Assembly: GCA_903827955.1 (NCBI GenBank)
Contig: CAIKKJ010000160.1
Coordinates: 1 to 32,345, forward strand
Length of the DNA stretch: 32,345 nucleotides
Origin: an uncultured Verrucomicrobia subdivision 3 bacterium
GTDB taxonomy: Bacteria; Verrucomicrobiota; Verrucomicrobiia; Limisphaerales; UBA11358
Reading direction: 5' to 3'
Shown here: positions 1 to 7,806 of the stretch, one piece after another
How positions within the stretch are numbered: position 1 is the first letter of the stretch
Layout: the number at the start of each line of letters is the position of its first letter
Program-made: the position numbers and the translations under genes
The notes under the pieces: generated by a model
Databases searched by the model: none
What the model was told of the DNA's origin: nothing
The model's input: the letters and a program-made list of their open reading frames with translations, nothing else

Positions 1-267
1 GAAAAAGTTTTGCCCGCCGAACTCGTGCTGCTCGCGATGGGTTTCCTCGGACCTGAGCAACCGTTGCTCGAATCGCTCGGCATCGAACGCGACCCGCGTT
101 CCAACGCCAAGGCCGATTTCGAGAAATACACGACGAACCATCCGAAGGTTTTTGCGTGCGGCGATTGTCGGCGCGGCCAGAGCCTCGTGGTATGGGCGTT
201 TAACGAAGGCCGCGGCGCGGCGCGCGAATGTGACCGCTTCCTGATGGGCAAGACGGATTTGCCTTGA
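1..267 (+). CDS. gltD: Glutamate synthase small (beta) subunit, C-terminal part
   Basis: The frame is open from the first base, so the gene starts outside the window and only the last 88 codons are visible. The residues match the end of the NADPH-dependent glutamate synthase beta chain: a [11 protein letters not shown] strand, then an [20 protein letters not shown] segment that closes the flavin/NAD(P)H fold. In this family the subunit passes electrons from NADPH to the large subunit, which makes glutamate from glutamine and 2-oxoglutarate. An intrinsic terminator follows the stop. A related FAD-dependent oxidoreductase is possible, but the [17 protein letters not shown]-type ending is characteristic of GltD. 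Confidence 0.88.
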   Translation, partial: EKVLPAELVLLAMGFLGPEQPLLESLGIERDPRSNAKADFEKYTTNHPKVFACGDCRRGQSLVVWAFNEGRGAARECDRFLMGKTDLP

Positions 268-290
268 ACCTTTCTGCCCGTTTAAACAAG

Positions 291-318
291 CCGCCGGATG
301 TTACCTCCGGCGGTTTTT
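291..318 (+). terminator. Intrinsic terminator after gltD
   Basis: An 8-bp perfect stem (CCGCCGGA with TCCGGCGG) encloses a 7-base loop and runs straight into five T residues. It sits 24 bases after the gltD stop and separates it from grpE. Confidence 0.85.
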
Positions 319-386
319 GTTATTAGGCCAACCGACCGCATTGCCCGTTGCCGGGGGTGTCCGGTTCTGCTAATTTTTCCATCTGA

Positions 387-959
387 ATGTTTGGACGTAA
401 AAAAGCCATGAGTGACACCACCACCGAATCATCGCAGACCGAAACTGCCGCCACCGAAAATGCGCCGCTGACGCCGGAGCAGATTGCCGACTTGCAGAAA
501 CGCGCCGCCAAGGGCGATGAAAACTGGGAACGCCTGCTGCGCACGACTGCCGATTTTGAAAATTTTAAGAAGCGCGCCGCGCGGGAAAAAACCGAGGCCG
601 CGCAATACGCCACCGCGTCGGTGTTGGCAAAAATATTGCCGGTGCTGGACAACTTTGAGATGGCGCTCGCCGCCGCGCAGAATGCCACTGGCGACAAACT
701 CGCGTCGTTCCAATCCGGCGTGACGATGATTCAGCAACAATTAAAAAGTGTGCTGGCAGAGAGTGGACTGGAAGAAGTGGACGCGGCAGGCAAATCATTC
801 GATCCAAATTTTCACGAGGCCGTCTCCGAACAGGAATCTGCTGAGGTGGCCGAGGGCAACGTGCTGCAACAACTCCGCAAAGGCTACAAACACAAGGAAC
901 GGCTACTGCGTCCGGCCACTGTCGTCGTCGCAAAAAAACCGGCGGAAGTTTCAAAGTAA
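387..959 (+). CDS. grpE: Nucleotide exchange factor GrpE
   Basis: GrpE releases ADP from the Hsp70 chaperone DnaK and works with DnaJ in the cytoplasm. The 190-residue product has the family layout: an acidic, low-complexity N-terminus (about 1-30), a long helical dimerisation region with the FENFKKRAAREK signature (about 60-75), and a C-terminal domain containing FDPNFHEAVS and the LRKGYKHKERLLRPATVVV ending. It is followed 40 bases later by dnaJ, the usual partner; dnaK is not in the window. An alternative start at 408 (MSDTTTESS) would remove seven residues. Neither start has a strong Shine-Dalgarno sequence, so the start is uncertain. Confidence 0.95.
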   Translation: MFGRKKAMSDTTTESSQTETAATENAPLTPEQIADLQKRAAKGDENWERLLRTTADFENFKKRAAREKTEAAQYATASVLAKILPVLDNFEMALAAAQNATGDKLASFQSGVTMIQQQLKSVLAESGLEEVDAAGKSFDPNFHEAVSEQESAEVAEGNVLQQLRKGYKHKERLLRPATVVVAKKPAEVSK

Positions 960-999
960 AACGGATACATCACTTCCAGCATTTTCATTTTAATTCGTC

Positions 1000-2133
1000 A
1001 TGGCGAAACGCGACTACTACGAAATCCTTGAAGTCACCCGCGAGGAAACGGCCGATGGCATCAAGAAATCCTACCGGCGGCTGGCGGTGAAATATCATCC
1101 GGACAAAAATCCGGGGGACAAATCGGCCGAGGAAAAATTCAAGGAACTGGGCGAGGCTTACGAGGCTTTAAGCGACCCGCAAAAGCGCGCCACCTACGAC
1201 CAATACGGCCACGCGGCCTTCGATCCCCGCCAGCGCGCACGCGGCGGCGCGGGTGCGGGCTTCCACGATCCGTTTGATATTTTCCGCGAAGTTTTCGGCG
1301 GTGCGGGCGGCAGCATTTTTGAAAACATGTTCGGTGGCGGCAGTGATCCTTCCGCCCCGCAGCGCGGCGATGACTTGCGTTATGACTTGGAAATTTCTCT
1401 GGAAGAAGCCGCGCTCGGTTGCGAAAAGGAAATTTCCGTCACGAAGCTCGACAAGTGCGACGGCTGCAACGGCGCGGGCGCGGAGGCTGGTTCAAAAATG
1501 CGCCAGTGCGGAACCTGCGGCGGTCGCGGACAGGTGCTGACCTCGCGCGGAATTTTCAGCATCGCGCAGACGTGCCCGCATTGCAAAGGCCAGGGCAGCA
1601 TTCTGGAACGTCCGTGCAAAAAATGTTCCGGCAACGGCAAGGCGCAGCGGGCGTCGAAAATAAAATTGCGCATCCCGCCAGGCGTCGAAGGCGGTTCGCG
1701 CCTGCGTTCACAGGCCAACGGCGAGGCGGGCTTTCGCGGCGGGCCGAGCGGCGATTTGTATGTGGTGCTGTTCGTGAAGCACCATGAGATTTTCAAGCGC
1801 GACGGCGATGATTTGATTTGCGAAGTGCCGGTGAGCTTTGTGCAGGCAGCGCTGGGTCACGAAATTGAAGTGCCGACGCTCGAAGGCCGTGCGACAATCA
1901 AAGTTCCCGCCGGCACGCAGCCGGGCACGGTGTTTCGCGTGAAAGGTCGCGGTGTGAAAAACCTGCAAGGCTACGGCCAGGGTGATTTGCATGTCCGCGT
2001 GCAGGTGGAAGTGCCGACGCATCTGGACGGCGCGCAAAAGGCGAAGCTGAACGAATTCGCCGCCCTCTGCGACGGCAAACAGGCTCCTATCGCCAGCGGA
2101 TTTTTTGAGAAGGCGAAGAAATTTTTCAAATGA
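1000..2133 (+). CDS. dnaJ: Chaperone protein DnaJ
   Basis: This is the Hsp40 co-chaperone that delivers unfolded substrates to DnaK and stimulates its ATPase. All type I domains are present in 377 residues: a J domain at 1-70 with the HPD motif at 33-35, a Gly/Phe-rich linker at about 75-115, four CxxCxGxG zinc-binding repeats from Cys153 to about residue 210 (CDGCNGAG, CGTCGGRG, CPHCKGQG, CKKCSGNG), and the C-terminal substrate-binding beta domains. It lies directly behind grpE, so the two are probably co-transcribed. Confidence 0.97.
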   Translation: MAKRDYYEILEVTREETADGIKKSYRRLAVKYHPDKNPGDKSAEEKFKELGEAYEALSDPQKRATYDQYGHAAFDPRQRARGGAGAGFHDPFDIFREVFGGAGGSIFENMFGGGSDPSAPQRGDDLRYDLEISLEEAALGCEKEISVTKLDKCDGCNGAGAEAGSKMRQCGTCGGRGQVLTSRGIFSIAQTCPHCKGQGSILERPCKKCSGNGKAQRASKIKLRIPPGVEGGSRLRSQANGEAGFRGGPSGDLYVVLFVKHHEIFKRDGDDLICEVPVSFVQAALGHEIEVPTLEGRATIKVPAGTQPGTVFRVKGRGVKNLQGYGQGDLHVRVQVEVPTHLDGAQKAKLNEFAALCDGKQAPIASGFFEKAKKFFK

Positions 2134-2172
2134 CCTGCAGGGTTGGCATGTTGCTGACCGTTTTGAAAACCT

Positions 2173-2193
2173 GGGACGGCGGCACGCCGTCCC
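2173..2193. repeat. Perfect GC-rich palindrome between dnaJ and rsmE
   Basis: A 9-bp perfect inverted repeat (GGGACGGCG / CGCCGTCCC) has a 3-base spacer. It lies 12 bases before the rsmE start and has no T-tract, so it is not a normal terminator. It could be a dispersed intergenic repeat or an RNA hairpin that limits rsmE expression; its copy number cannot be judged here. Confidence 0.6.
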
Positions 2194-2205
2194 TCCCGAA
2201 TTAAG

Positions 2206-2955
2206 ATGCACCGTTTCTATTTGCCGCCGGAAAATTGCCGTGGCGATTTACTGTGGCTGGAAGGACGCGAGGCGCACCACGCACTGCACGTTCTCCGGCT
2301 GAAACGCGGCGAGCGCGTGTCCGTGCTGGACGGCGTGGGTGGTGAATTTTTCTGCGACGTGCAGGACACGGCGAAAAATTCTTTAGCACTCGCGGTGAAG
2401 GAAAAAAAATCTACCCCCCTGCCCAGTTGTGAAATCACGCTGCTCGTCGCCGTGCCAAAGGGAAAAATAATTGAGAGCATCACCCAAAAATCCGTGGAGC
2501 TGGGCGTGAATCGTATCGTGCCGCTGTTGACCGAACGCACCATCACGCAACTCGACGACGATGACGCAGAAGGCAAACGCGAAAAATGGCAACAGGTCGC
2601 CATCGAAGCCATCAAGCAATGCGGCGCAACGTGGCTGCCGAAGGTGGAAACGCCGCAGACAATTTCAGAATTCATGATACGCGGGGGTAAAATTGAATTG
2701 TCGCTGGTCGGTTCTTTGCAGACGGCGCGGCGCCATCCGCGTGAGTGGATCATCGAATTTCAAAAATCTCACGGACGTCCGCCGCAGAGTGCCGCCGTGT
2801 GGATCGGACCCGAGGGCGATTTCACGCTGGAAGAATTGCGCCTGATTGAAGGCGCCGGAACCAAACCGATTACGCTTGGCAACCTGACATTGCGGGTGGA
2901 GACGGCGGCGGTTTATTGTCTGTCGTTTTTAAATTATGAGCTGCGACACAATTGA
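2206..2955 (+). CDS. rsmE: 16S rRNA (uracil-1498-N3)-methyltransferase RsmE
   Basis: RsmE methylates N3 of U1498 in the decoding region of 16S rRNA using S-adenosylmethionine. The 249-residue protein has the N-terminal PUA-like RNA-binding part (about 1-70, with the HHALHVLRLKRGE segment) and a C-terminal SPOUT methyltransferase fold. The knot signatures are visible: GPEGDF at 201-206 and the GNLTLRVETA segment at about 224-233, matching the family LG-x-RILRxETA. It follows dnaJ at a 72-base gap that contains a strong palindrome, and may be read through from grpE-dnaJ. Confidence 0.93.
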   Translation: MHRFYLPPENCRGDLLWLEGREAHHALHVLRLKRGERVSVLDGVGGEFFCDVQDTAKNSLALAVKEKKSTPLPSCEITLLVAVPKGKIIESITQKSVELGVNRIVPLLTERTITQLDDDDAEGKREKWQQVAIEAIKQCGATWLPKVETPQTISEFMIRGGKIELSLVGSLQTARRHPREWIIEFQKSHGRPPQSAAVWIGPEGDFTLEELRLIEGAGTKPITLGNLTLRVETAAVYCLSFLNYELRHN

Positions 2956-3007
2956 TTTTATCGGCTGTGCTTTTGCTGTTTCACCCTGATTTTCAAGGGG
3001 TTTCCTT

Positions 3008-3041
3008 TATAATTGACCTTGCTGTTTTTTACAGGTAGCCT
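3008..3041 (+). promoter_or_regulatory. Candidate promoter region upstream of the DUF5679-NDK pair
   Basis: Two overlapping signals lie in the 129-base gap after rsmE. One is a perfect TATAAT at 3008-3013 without a good -35. The other is TTGACC at 3013-3018, a 17-base spacer, and TAGCCT at 3036-3041. A small dyad (ACAGG-tag-CCTGT, 3031-3043) overlaps the second -10 and could bind a regulator. This is by eye only. Confidence 0.35.
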
Positions 3042-3084
3042 GTGTCTACCGTTTGGCGCATGAAGCGTCGTCGGGAATTTTTTT

Positions 3085-3270
3085 ATGCCAGAAGGTTACT
3101 GCGTCAAGTGCAAGGCCAAACAGCCCATCGCCGATGGCGTTGAAGAAACCATGAAAAATGGCCGCAAAGCCATTAAGGGCAAGTGTCCCACCTGCGGAAC
3201 TGTGATGTTTAAAATTCTGGGCAAAGCTGCCGCCGCACCGGCCAATCCCACACCGCCTCCGCAAGTTTGA
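3085..3270 (+). CDS. Small zinc-ribbon protein, DUF5679 type
   Basis: A 61-residue protein with two Cys pairs, CVKCKAK near residue 7 and CPTCGTVMFKILG near residue 35, separated by a short basic loop with TMKNGRKAIKGKC. This matches the DUF5679 pattern of small zinc-binding proteins of unknown role, found alone or appended to larger nucleic-acid proteins. The C-terminus is Ala/Pro-rich and probably disordered. The stop lies four bases before the next start, so it is almost certainly translated from the same mRNA as the NDK protein. No specific function can be given. Confidence 0.8.
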   Translation: MPEGYCVKCKAKQPIADGVEETMKNGRKAIKGKCPTCGTVMFKILGKAAAAPANPTPPPQV

Positions 3271-3274
3271 ATTT

Positions 3275-4447
3275 ATGTCGCAACAGCTCGCTTACGTCAT
3301 CGTTACCCCCTACTCGCTTCACAAATCCCGCACGGGCGGTATTTTAAGCCGCCTCATTACCCGCACCGGACTTGACCTCGTCGGTCTGCGGATGTTCGCA
3401 CCCAGTGCTGAACTCGTGAAGGAATATGCCGAAACCATCGTCTCCGCGCACGATCCGCAGGACCGCAAGATTCAGGAACTGCTCAAGGGCTACGTTCTTG
3501 AAAACCTTTCACCCGACCCCAAGACCGGCCTGCGTCGCCGCGTGATGATGTTGCTCTTCCGTGGTGATGAAGCCGTCCGGAAAGTCCGCTCCGTCGTCGG
3601 CAATTTAAGCCCAAACCGCCGTGGGGGTGAAACCATCCGCGACACCTACAGCGACCTCATCATGGATGACCAAGGCAACGTCCGCTATTTCGAACCGGCT
3701 GTGCTCGCCGCGCCGAATGTCGAGGAAGCGGAACGTAAATTAAAATTATGGGCGAAATATTCCGACGCCGACGGCGGTATCTTGGAAAATGTCAACGCCT
3801 ACGCCGCCGGCGAATCGCCCGAACGCACCCTCGTCCTGATCAAGCCCGACAACTTTAAGTTTCCGACCGGCCGCCCCGGCAACGTCATTGATTTCTTCTC
3901 CCGCACCGGACTGTTCATTGTCGGCGCAAAAATTCTCCGCATGAGCACCTCGCAAGCCATGGAGTTTTATGGTCCCGTCCGTGAATTTCTCCGCGCTAAA
4001 TTGAAAGACGGCGTCAGCGCCAAGGCCAAGGATATTCTCGAAAAAGAATTCGGTTTCAAAATTGCCGATGCCGATCAGAAAGCGCTCGGCGAAATCCTCG
4101 GCCCCATCCAGGGCGATTCGCAATTTGATAACATTGTCCGCTTCATGTCCGGTCATGCGCCCGGCGAGATTCCGCAGGCCGACTGGATCAAGCCCGGCAC
4201 CGAGAAGTGTATCGCCCTGATTTATGAAGGCGTCGGAGCCGTGAACAAAATCCGCGACGTGCTAGGACCGACCGATCCTTCCAAAGCGCCTCCGGGTTCG
4301 ATCCGCCGCGAATTCGGCTCTACCATCATGGTCAACGCCGCGCACGCCAGCGATTCGCCCGACAACGCTAAGCGCGAATTCGGCATCGTCAAACCTGGTG
4401 AAAATAATTTTAAACAAGTCATCGAAGAAGCCTTCGGGAAGATTTGA
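3275..4447 (+). CDS. Tandem nucleoside diphosphate kinase with degenerate N-terminal domain
   Basis: NDK transfers phosphate from ATP to nucleoside diphosphates through a phosphohistidine. This 390-residue protein contains two NDK-like units, whereas the usual bacterial enzyme has about 140 residues. The C-terminal unit (about 178-390) has the lysine in LVLIKPDNF, the AxxPGSIRREFG arginine segment and the active-site NAAHASDS with His357. It also carries an insertion of about 60 residues before KCIALIYEG. The N-terminal unit (about 1-175) keeps the fold signs (VRKVRSVVG, ETIRD, VEEAERKLKLW), but the lysine is replaced by Thr11 and the histidine position by Leu144 in AVLAAPNVEEAER. It should therefore be inactive and may be structural or regulatory. 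An operon with the small zinc-ribbon gene is likely. Confidence 0.85.
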   Translation: MSQQLAYVIVTPYSLHKSRTGGILSRLITRTGLDLVGLRMFAPSAELVKEYAETIVSAHDPQDRKIQELLKGYVLENLSPDPKTGLRRRVMMLLFRGDEAVRKVRSVVGNLSPNRRGGETIRDTYSDLIMDDQGNVRYFEPAVLAAPNVEEAERKLKLWAKYSDADGGILENVNAYAAGESPERTLVLIKPDNFKFPTGRPGNVIDFFSRTGLFIVGAKILRMSTSQAMEFYGPVREFLRAKLKDGVSAKAKDILEKEFGFKIADADQKALGEILGPIQGDSQFDNIVRFMSGHAPGEIPQADWIKPGTEKCIALIYEGVGAVNKIRDVLGPTDPSKAPPGSIRREFGSTIMVNAAHASDSPDNAKREFGIVKPGENNFKQVIEEAFGKI

Positions 4448-4463
4448 AGCCGCCTGACTATTC

Positions 4464-4492
4464 AAGCCCACGCCATGCGCGTGGGCTTTTTT
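4464..4492 (+). terminator. Intrinsic terminator after the NDK gene
   Basis: A 10-bp stem (AAGCCCACGC / GCGTGGGCTT) with a 5-base loop is followed by a run of six T residues that begins in the stem. It lies between the convergent NDK and pdhC genes. Confidence 0.88.
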
Positions 4493-4525
4493 GTTTGTCC
4501 GCCATTTCCGTAGATTGTCAGTGCC

Positions 4526-5716
4526 TCACAATTTCGCGGGTTCACTGATTAGCTGCGCGATACGCTGGAGCAGCCGCCCCGCCGCCCCGCCATCCAGCAC
4601 GCGATGGTCAAAACTTAAAGTCAGATTTGCTTCCATCACCGGCACAAATTGATTTGTTTTCTCGTCCCAAAACGGCACGCGGCGCCCAGCGCCCATGCCC
4701 AACACCAGCGTCTGCTCCGGCAACGGAATTGGCGTGGCCCAGATCAAACCGAACGTCCCGAAATTGGTGACGGTGGCGATGGATCCGCCGGTGGCATCGG
4801 CGGGTAGTTTCCGCGCGCGCGCAAGTTCGACGAGCTCATTATAGCGTTGTGTCAGATCTTTCAACGGTTTCTGGTCGGCGTTGCGGATAACCGGAACCAG
4901 CACACCATCTTCTGCCTCAACCGCAAAGCCCACGTCAATGGAACTAGGATGAACGATTTTATTGCCCACCAACCGCCCGGCCACGGCGGAATTTTCCGCG
5001 AGCGCGAGCGCCAGTGCGCGCAAGGCGTAGAGCGCGGGGCCGGGCTTGGGATTGGACGCTTTGCGATGCGCCAGCACGGCGTCCAGTTGCACCGGCAAAC
5101 CGACCGTCGCCAGCGGGCGCGTCCAACTGCGGCGCATCGCATCCGCCACCGCCACGCGCATGGAGGATGCCGCGCTCATCTTGTGCTTGTCGAGGCTGGC
5201 AATGTATTTTTCGAAATCTTCAACGGTCACACGCCCAGCCGCGCCGCTGCCAGCGACGCCCGCTAAGTCAGCGGCGTGCAAACCGAGTTCGTCCATGCGC
5301 GCTTTGAGCCGCGGCGAAAGATAGCTGGCTCCGGCGGCGTTCGCCGGCACAGGCAGGCCGCGCACGGTCGGCTGGACGCGACCGCTTATACGTTTCTCGT
5401 CGGATTTGGAAACATGCCCAGCTTCGGAAGCCGTCACGGACGAAACATCAAGACCGAGGCGCGCAGTTTCTTCTTTCGTCGCTTCAATTTGACCAAGTGT
5501 GGCGCCGACGGCGTAACTCTCATCTAACTTCGCGGTGAATTTTTCAATTTTCCCTTTGCATGGCGAGGCGACGGTCATCGTGGCCTTGTCGGTTTCGACC
5601 TCAATCAAATCTTGATCGGCTTCTACGCTGGCACCGGGCTGCACGAGAAAATTGACGATGCGGGCCTCGGCGATGGATTCGCCGAGCTGCGGCATAATGA
5701 TGGGAATCTGCGGCAT
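4526..5716 (-). CDS. pdhC: Dihydrolipoamide acetyltransferase, E2 of pyruvate dehydrogenase
   Basis: E2 carries the acetyl group on lipoyl-lysine and transfers it to coenzyme A at the core of the complex. In 396 residues it has one N-terminal lipoyl domain (about 1-78) with Lys44 in EVETDKATMTV, an E3/E1-binding domain (about 132-170, YLSPRLKARMDELGL to VTVEDFEKYI), and the C-terminal acyltransferase domain with SFDHRVLDGG (His371, Asp375). It starts three bases after the E1 beta stop, so it is the last gene of a three-gene operon. The substrate is inferred to be pyruvate from the PdhA/PdhB type of neighbours; a branched-chain keto-acid complex cannot be fully excluded. No E3 gene is in the window. 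Confidence 0.92.
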   Translation of the reverse strand: MPQIPIIMPQLGESIAEARIVNFLVQPGASVEADQDLIEVETDKATMTVASPCKGKIEKFTAKLDESYAVGATLGQIEATKEETARLGLDVSSVTASEAGHVSKSDEKRISGRVQPTVRGLPVPANAAGASYLSPRLKARMDELGLHAADLAGVAGSGAAGRVTVEDFEKYIASLDKHKMSAASSMRVAVADAMRRSWTRPLATVGLPVQLDAVLAHRKASNPKPGPALYALRALALALAENSAVAGRLVGNKIVHPSSIDVGFAVEAEDGVLVPVIRNADQKPLKDLTQRYNELVELARARKLPADATGGSIATVTNFGTFGLIWATPIPLPEQTLVLGMGAGRRVPFWDEKTNQFVPVMEANLTLSFDHRVLDGGAAGRLLQRIAQLISEPAKL

Positions 5717-5719
5717 AAA

Positions 5720-6685
5720 TTATTGGCGTAAAATTTTTCGCGCGGCCTCGGCCACGCTGACGGCGGTCGGACGATGCGCGGTCCAGAGATTCGGGTGATA
5801 CGGCACGGGGGTGTCTTTGGCGTTGAGACGTTGCGGCGCCGCGTCGAGCAGGCCGTAGCCTTCGCTCGCGACGCGCGCAATGATTTCAGCGGTGACGCCG
5901 CCCCACGGCCACGCTTCGCCGACGCAGAGTAATTTCCCCGTGCGCGCCACGCTGGCCATGATGGTGTCGGTGTCGAGCGGTTTCACAGAACGCAAATCCA
6001 CAACCTCAATCTCCCAGCCTTCGCCGGAAAGTTCCGTCGCCGCCTCGAGCGCCTCGTGAACCATCGCACTGTAAGTGACTACGGTCAGATCGCGGCCTTC
6101 GCGAGCGATGCGCGCCTTGCCGATGGGCAAGGCTTCACTCGGAAGTTTTTCCGCTTTCAAATGGCGGTAAAGAAATTTGTGTTCGCAAAAAACCACCGGG
6201 TCATCGAGCGCAACGGCTTCGAGCAACATGGAGTAAGCGTCTTCAACCGTCGCGGGCGTCAGCACAATCACGCCAGGATAATGGGCGTAAATCGCCTCGA
6301 TGCACTGGCTGTGAAAGGGCCCGCCGCCGGATGTGCCGCCGAACGGCAGCCGCACGGTGATGGGACAGGAAACGCCGGTGCGCCAGAAAAGTGTCGCGGC
6401 CTGATTGACGATTTGATTAAAGCCGACCGTTGAAAAATCTGCGAATTGCATCTCGATGATGGGGCGCATCCCTTCAATCGCCGCGCCGACGGCAAGGCCG
6501 ACCATCGCGTCTTCGCTGATGGGTGAATCGAGCACGCGACCGGGAAATTCTTTCGCCAAATTTTTCGTAGCCTTGAACGCGCCGCCGAAGTCACCGACAT
6601 CCTGGCCGTAGATGAAAACGCGCGGGTCATCGCGTAGGGCGTGGGCCTGAGCTTCGCGGATGGCATCGAGGTAGGTCAGGCTCAT
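5720..6685 (-). CDS. pdhB: Pyruvate dehydrogenase E1 component, beta subunit
   Basis: The beta subunit pairs with E1 alpha to form the thiamine-diphosphate-dependent decarboxylase that feeds E2. The product from this start has 321 residues, usual for the family, beginning MSLTYLDAIREAQ. Recognisable elements are GQDVGDFGGAFKATKNL, the SEDAMVGLAVGAAIEGMRPI segment, the TVRLPFGGTSGGGPFHSQ region and the C-terminal VGEAWPWGGVTAEI transketolase domain. A longer reading from 6730 is possible, but the ATG at 6685 overlaps the upstream stop as ATGA, a typical translational-coupling junction, so I chose it. Confidence 0.93.
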   Translation of the reverse strand: MSLTYLDAIREAQAHALRDDPRVFIYGQDVGDFGGAFKATKNLAKEFPGRVLDSPISEDAMVGLAVGAAIEGMRPIIEMQFADFSTVGFNQIVNQAATLFWRTGVSCPITVRLPFGGTSGGGPFHSQCIEAIYAHYPGVIVLTPATVEDAYSMLLEAVALDDPVVFCEHKFLYRHLKAEKLPSEALPIGKARIAREGRDLTVVTYSAMVHEALEAATELSGEGWEIEVVDLRSVKPLDTDTIMASVARTGKLLCVGEAWPWGGVTAEIIARVASEGYGLLDAAPQRLNAKDTPVPYHPNLWTAHRPTAVSVAEAARKILRQ

Positions 6686-7677
6686 TGCGGGTGGGTCTCG
6701 TTCAAATGTTCGGAGGCGATCGCGTTCCACTTTTCCGCAAACGGATCAGGCCCGGGCTCGCGTTGCGCTTGCGCTACGGCATCTTCGATTTCGCGGATAG
6801 CTTCGCTGCGCCAAGTGGCAAGCGTTGCCGCGTCCGTCCATTTTTGTTGGAGTAAATATTCCTCGGCCACTTTCAGGCAATCACGACCGAGCGTGGAATT
6901 TTTCATTTCCGGCGGAATATAACTGGCGTCATCGTGTTCGCCGTGGCCGCAGAGGCGCAGCAATTTGGCAACGATCAACTGCGGGCCTTCCCCTGCCCGG
7001 GCGCGCGCGGCGGCGGTGCCGACCACTTTCAAACACGCGGTCAAATCCGTTGCGTCCACCGAGTGCGCGCCGACTCCATAGCCAGCGGCCTTGTCCACAA
7101 GTTCATCACAAGCGAATTGACGGCTGGTCGGTGTGGAATACGCAAATTGATTGTCCGCCACGACCATGAGCAGCGGCAGTTTTTCCACAGCCGCCTGGTT
7201 CAAGGCTTCGTGAAACGCACCGGTGGACGTGGCCCCATCGCCAAGACATGCGGCGCCGACGGTGCCGGAAATTTTTTTCAGGCGGTGCGCGAACAGCATT
7301 CCATTGACGACGGAAATCATTGCACCGAGGTGCGATATCATCGGCAGCAACCCATCACGCGGACGACCGCGATGAACATTGCCATCGCGCCCGCGCATCG
7401 GGCCGAGCGAAGAACCGAGGTAGGTGCGGACGGCATCAAGAATAGTTTCGCCAAAGGCAAGGCGACCGGCGGCATCACGAATGAGCGGCGCAAAGACATC
7501 GCCTTTGCGCAGTGAAAGGCCGACGGACACGCTCAAGGCTTCTTGGCCGCGCCCGAGAAAAACCCCACCGTGAATCTTGCCGGCGCGGTAGAGCGCGGCA
7601 AATTTATCATCCAGCAGCCGGGCACGCAGCATGAGACGAAACGCAGCGAGTTGCGGCTCGGTGACGGGTTGCAACAT
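6682..7677 (-). CDS. pdhA: Pyruvate dehydrogenase E1 component, alpha subunit
   Basis: E1 alpha binds thiamine diphosphate and decarboxylates the 2-oxo acid. The 331-residue protein contains the thiamine-diphosphate motif beginning GDGATSTGAFHEALN and ending in VVADNQFAYSTP, and the SHLGAMISVVNGM region. It is the first gene of the minus-strand operon and diverges from the hybrid kinase gene across a 129-base gap. The last four bases overlap the pdhB start as ATGA. Active-site and length features agree with pyruvate or branched-chain 2-oxo acid dehydrogenases; pyruvate is the more likely substrate. Confidence 0.92.
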   Translation of the reverse strand: MLQPVTEPQLAAFRLMLRARLLDDKFAALYRAGKIHGGVFLGRGQEALSVSVGLSLRKGDVFAPLIRDAAGRLAFGETILDAVRTYLGSSLGPMRGRDGNVHRGRPRDGLLPMISHLGAMISVVNGMLFAHRLKKISGTVGAACLGDGATSTGAFHEALNQAAVEKLPLLMVVADNQFAYSTPTSRQFACDELVDKAAGYGVGAHSVDATDLTACLKVVGTAAARARAGEGPQLIVAKLLRLCGHGEHDDASYIPPEMKNSTLGRDCLKVAEEYLLQQKWTDAATLATWRSEAIREIEDAVAQAQREPGPDPFAEKWNAIASEHLNETHPQ

Positions 7678-7806
7678 GAGCGCAGTTTATCGCCCGCCAC
7701 CGGCACCAGCAACGATTCTTTCAAACGCCGCTAAAAAATTCGGCTGGCTGGCCGATACGAAATCTGTTAAATCCCGCGCTCCGGGAACGTTGTCCGGTTT
7801 GCCGAG

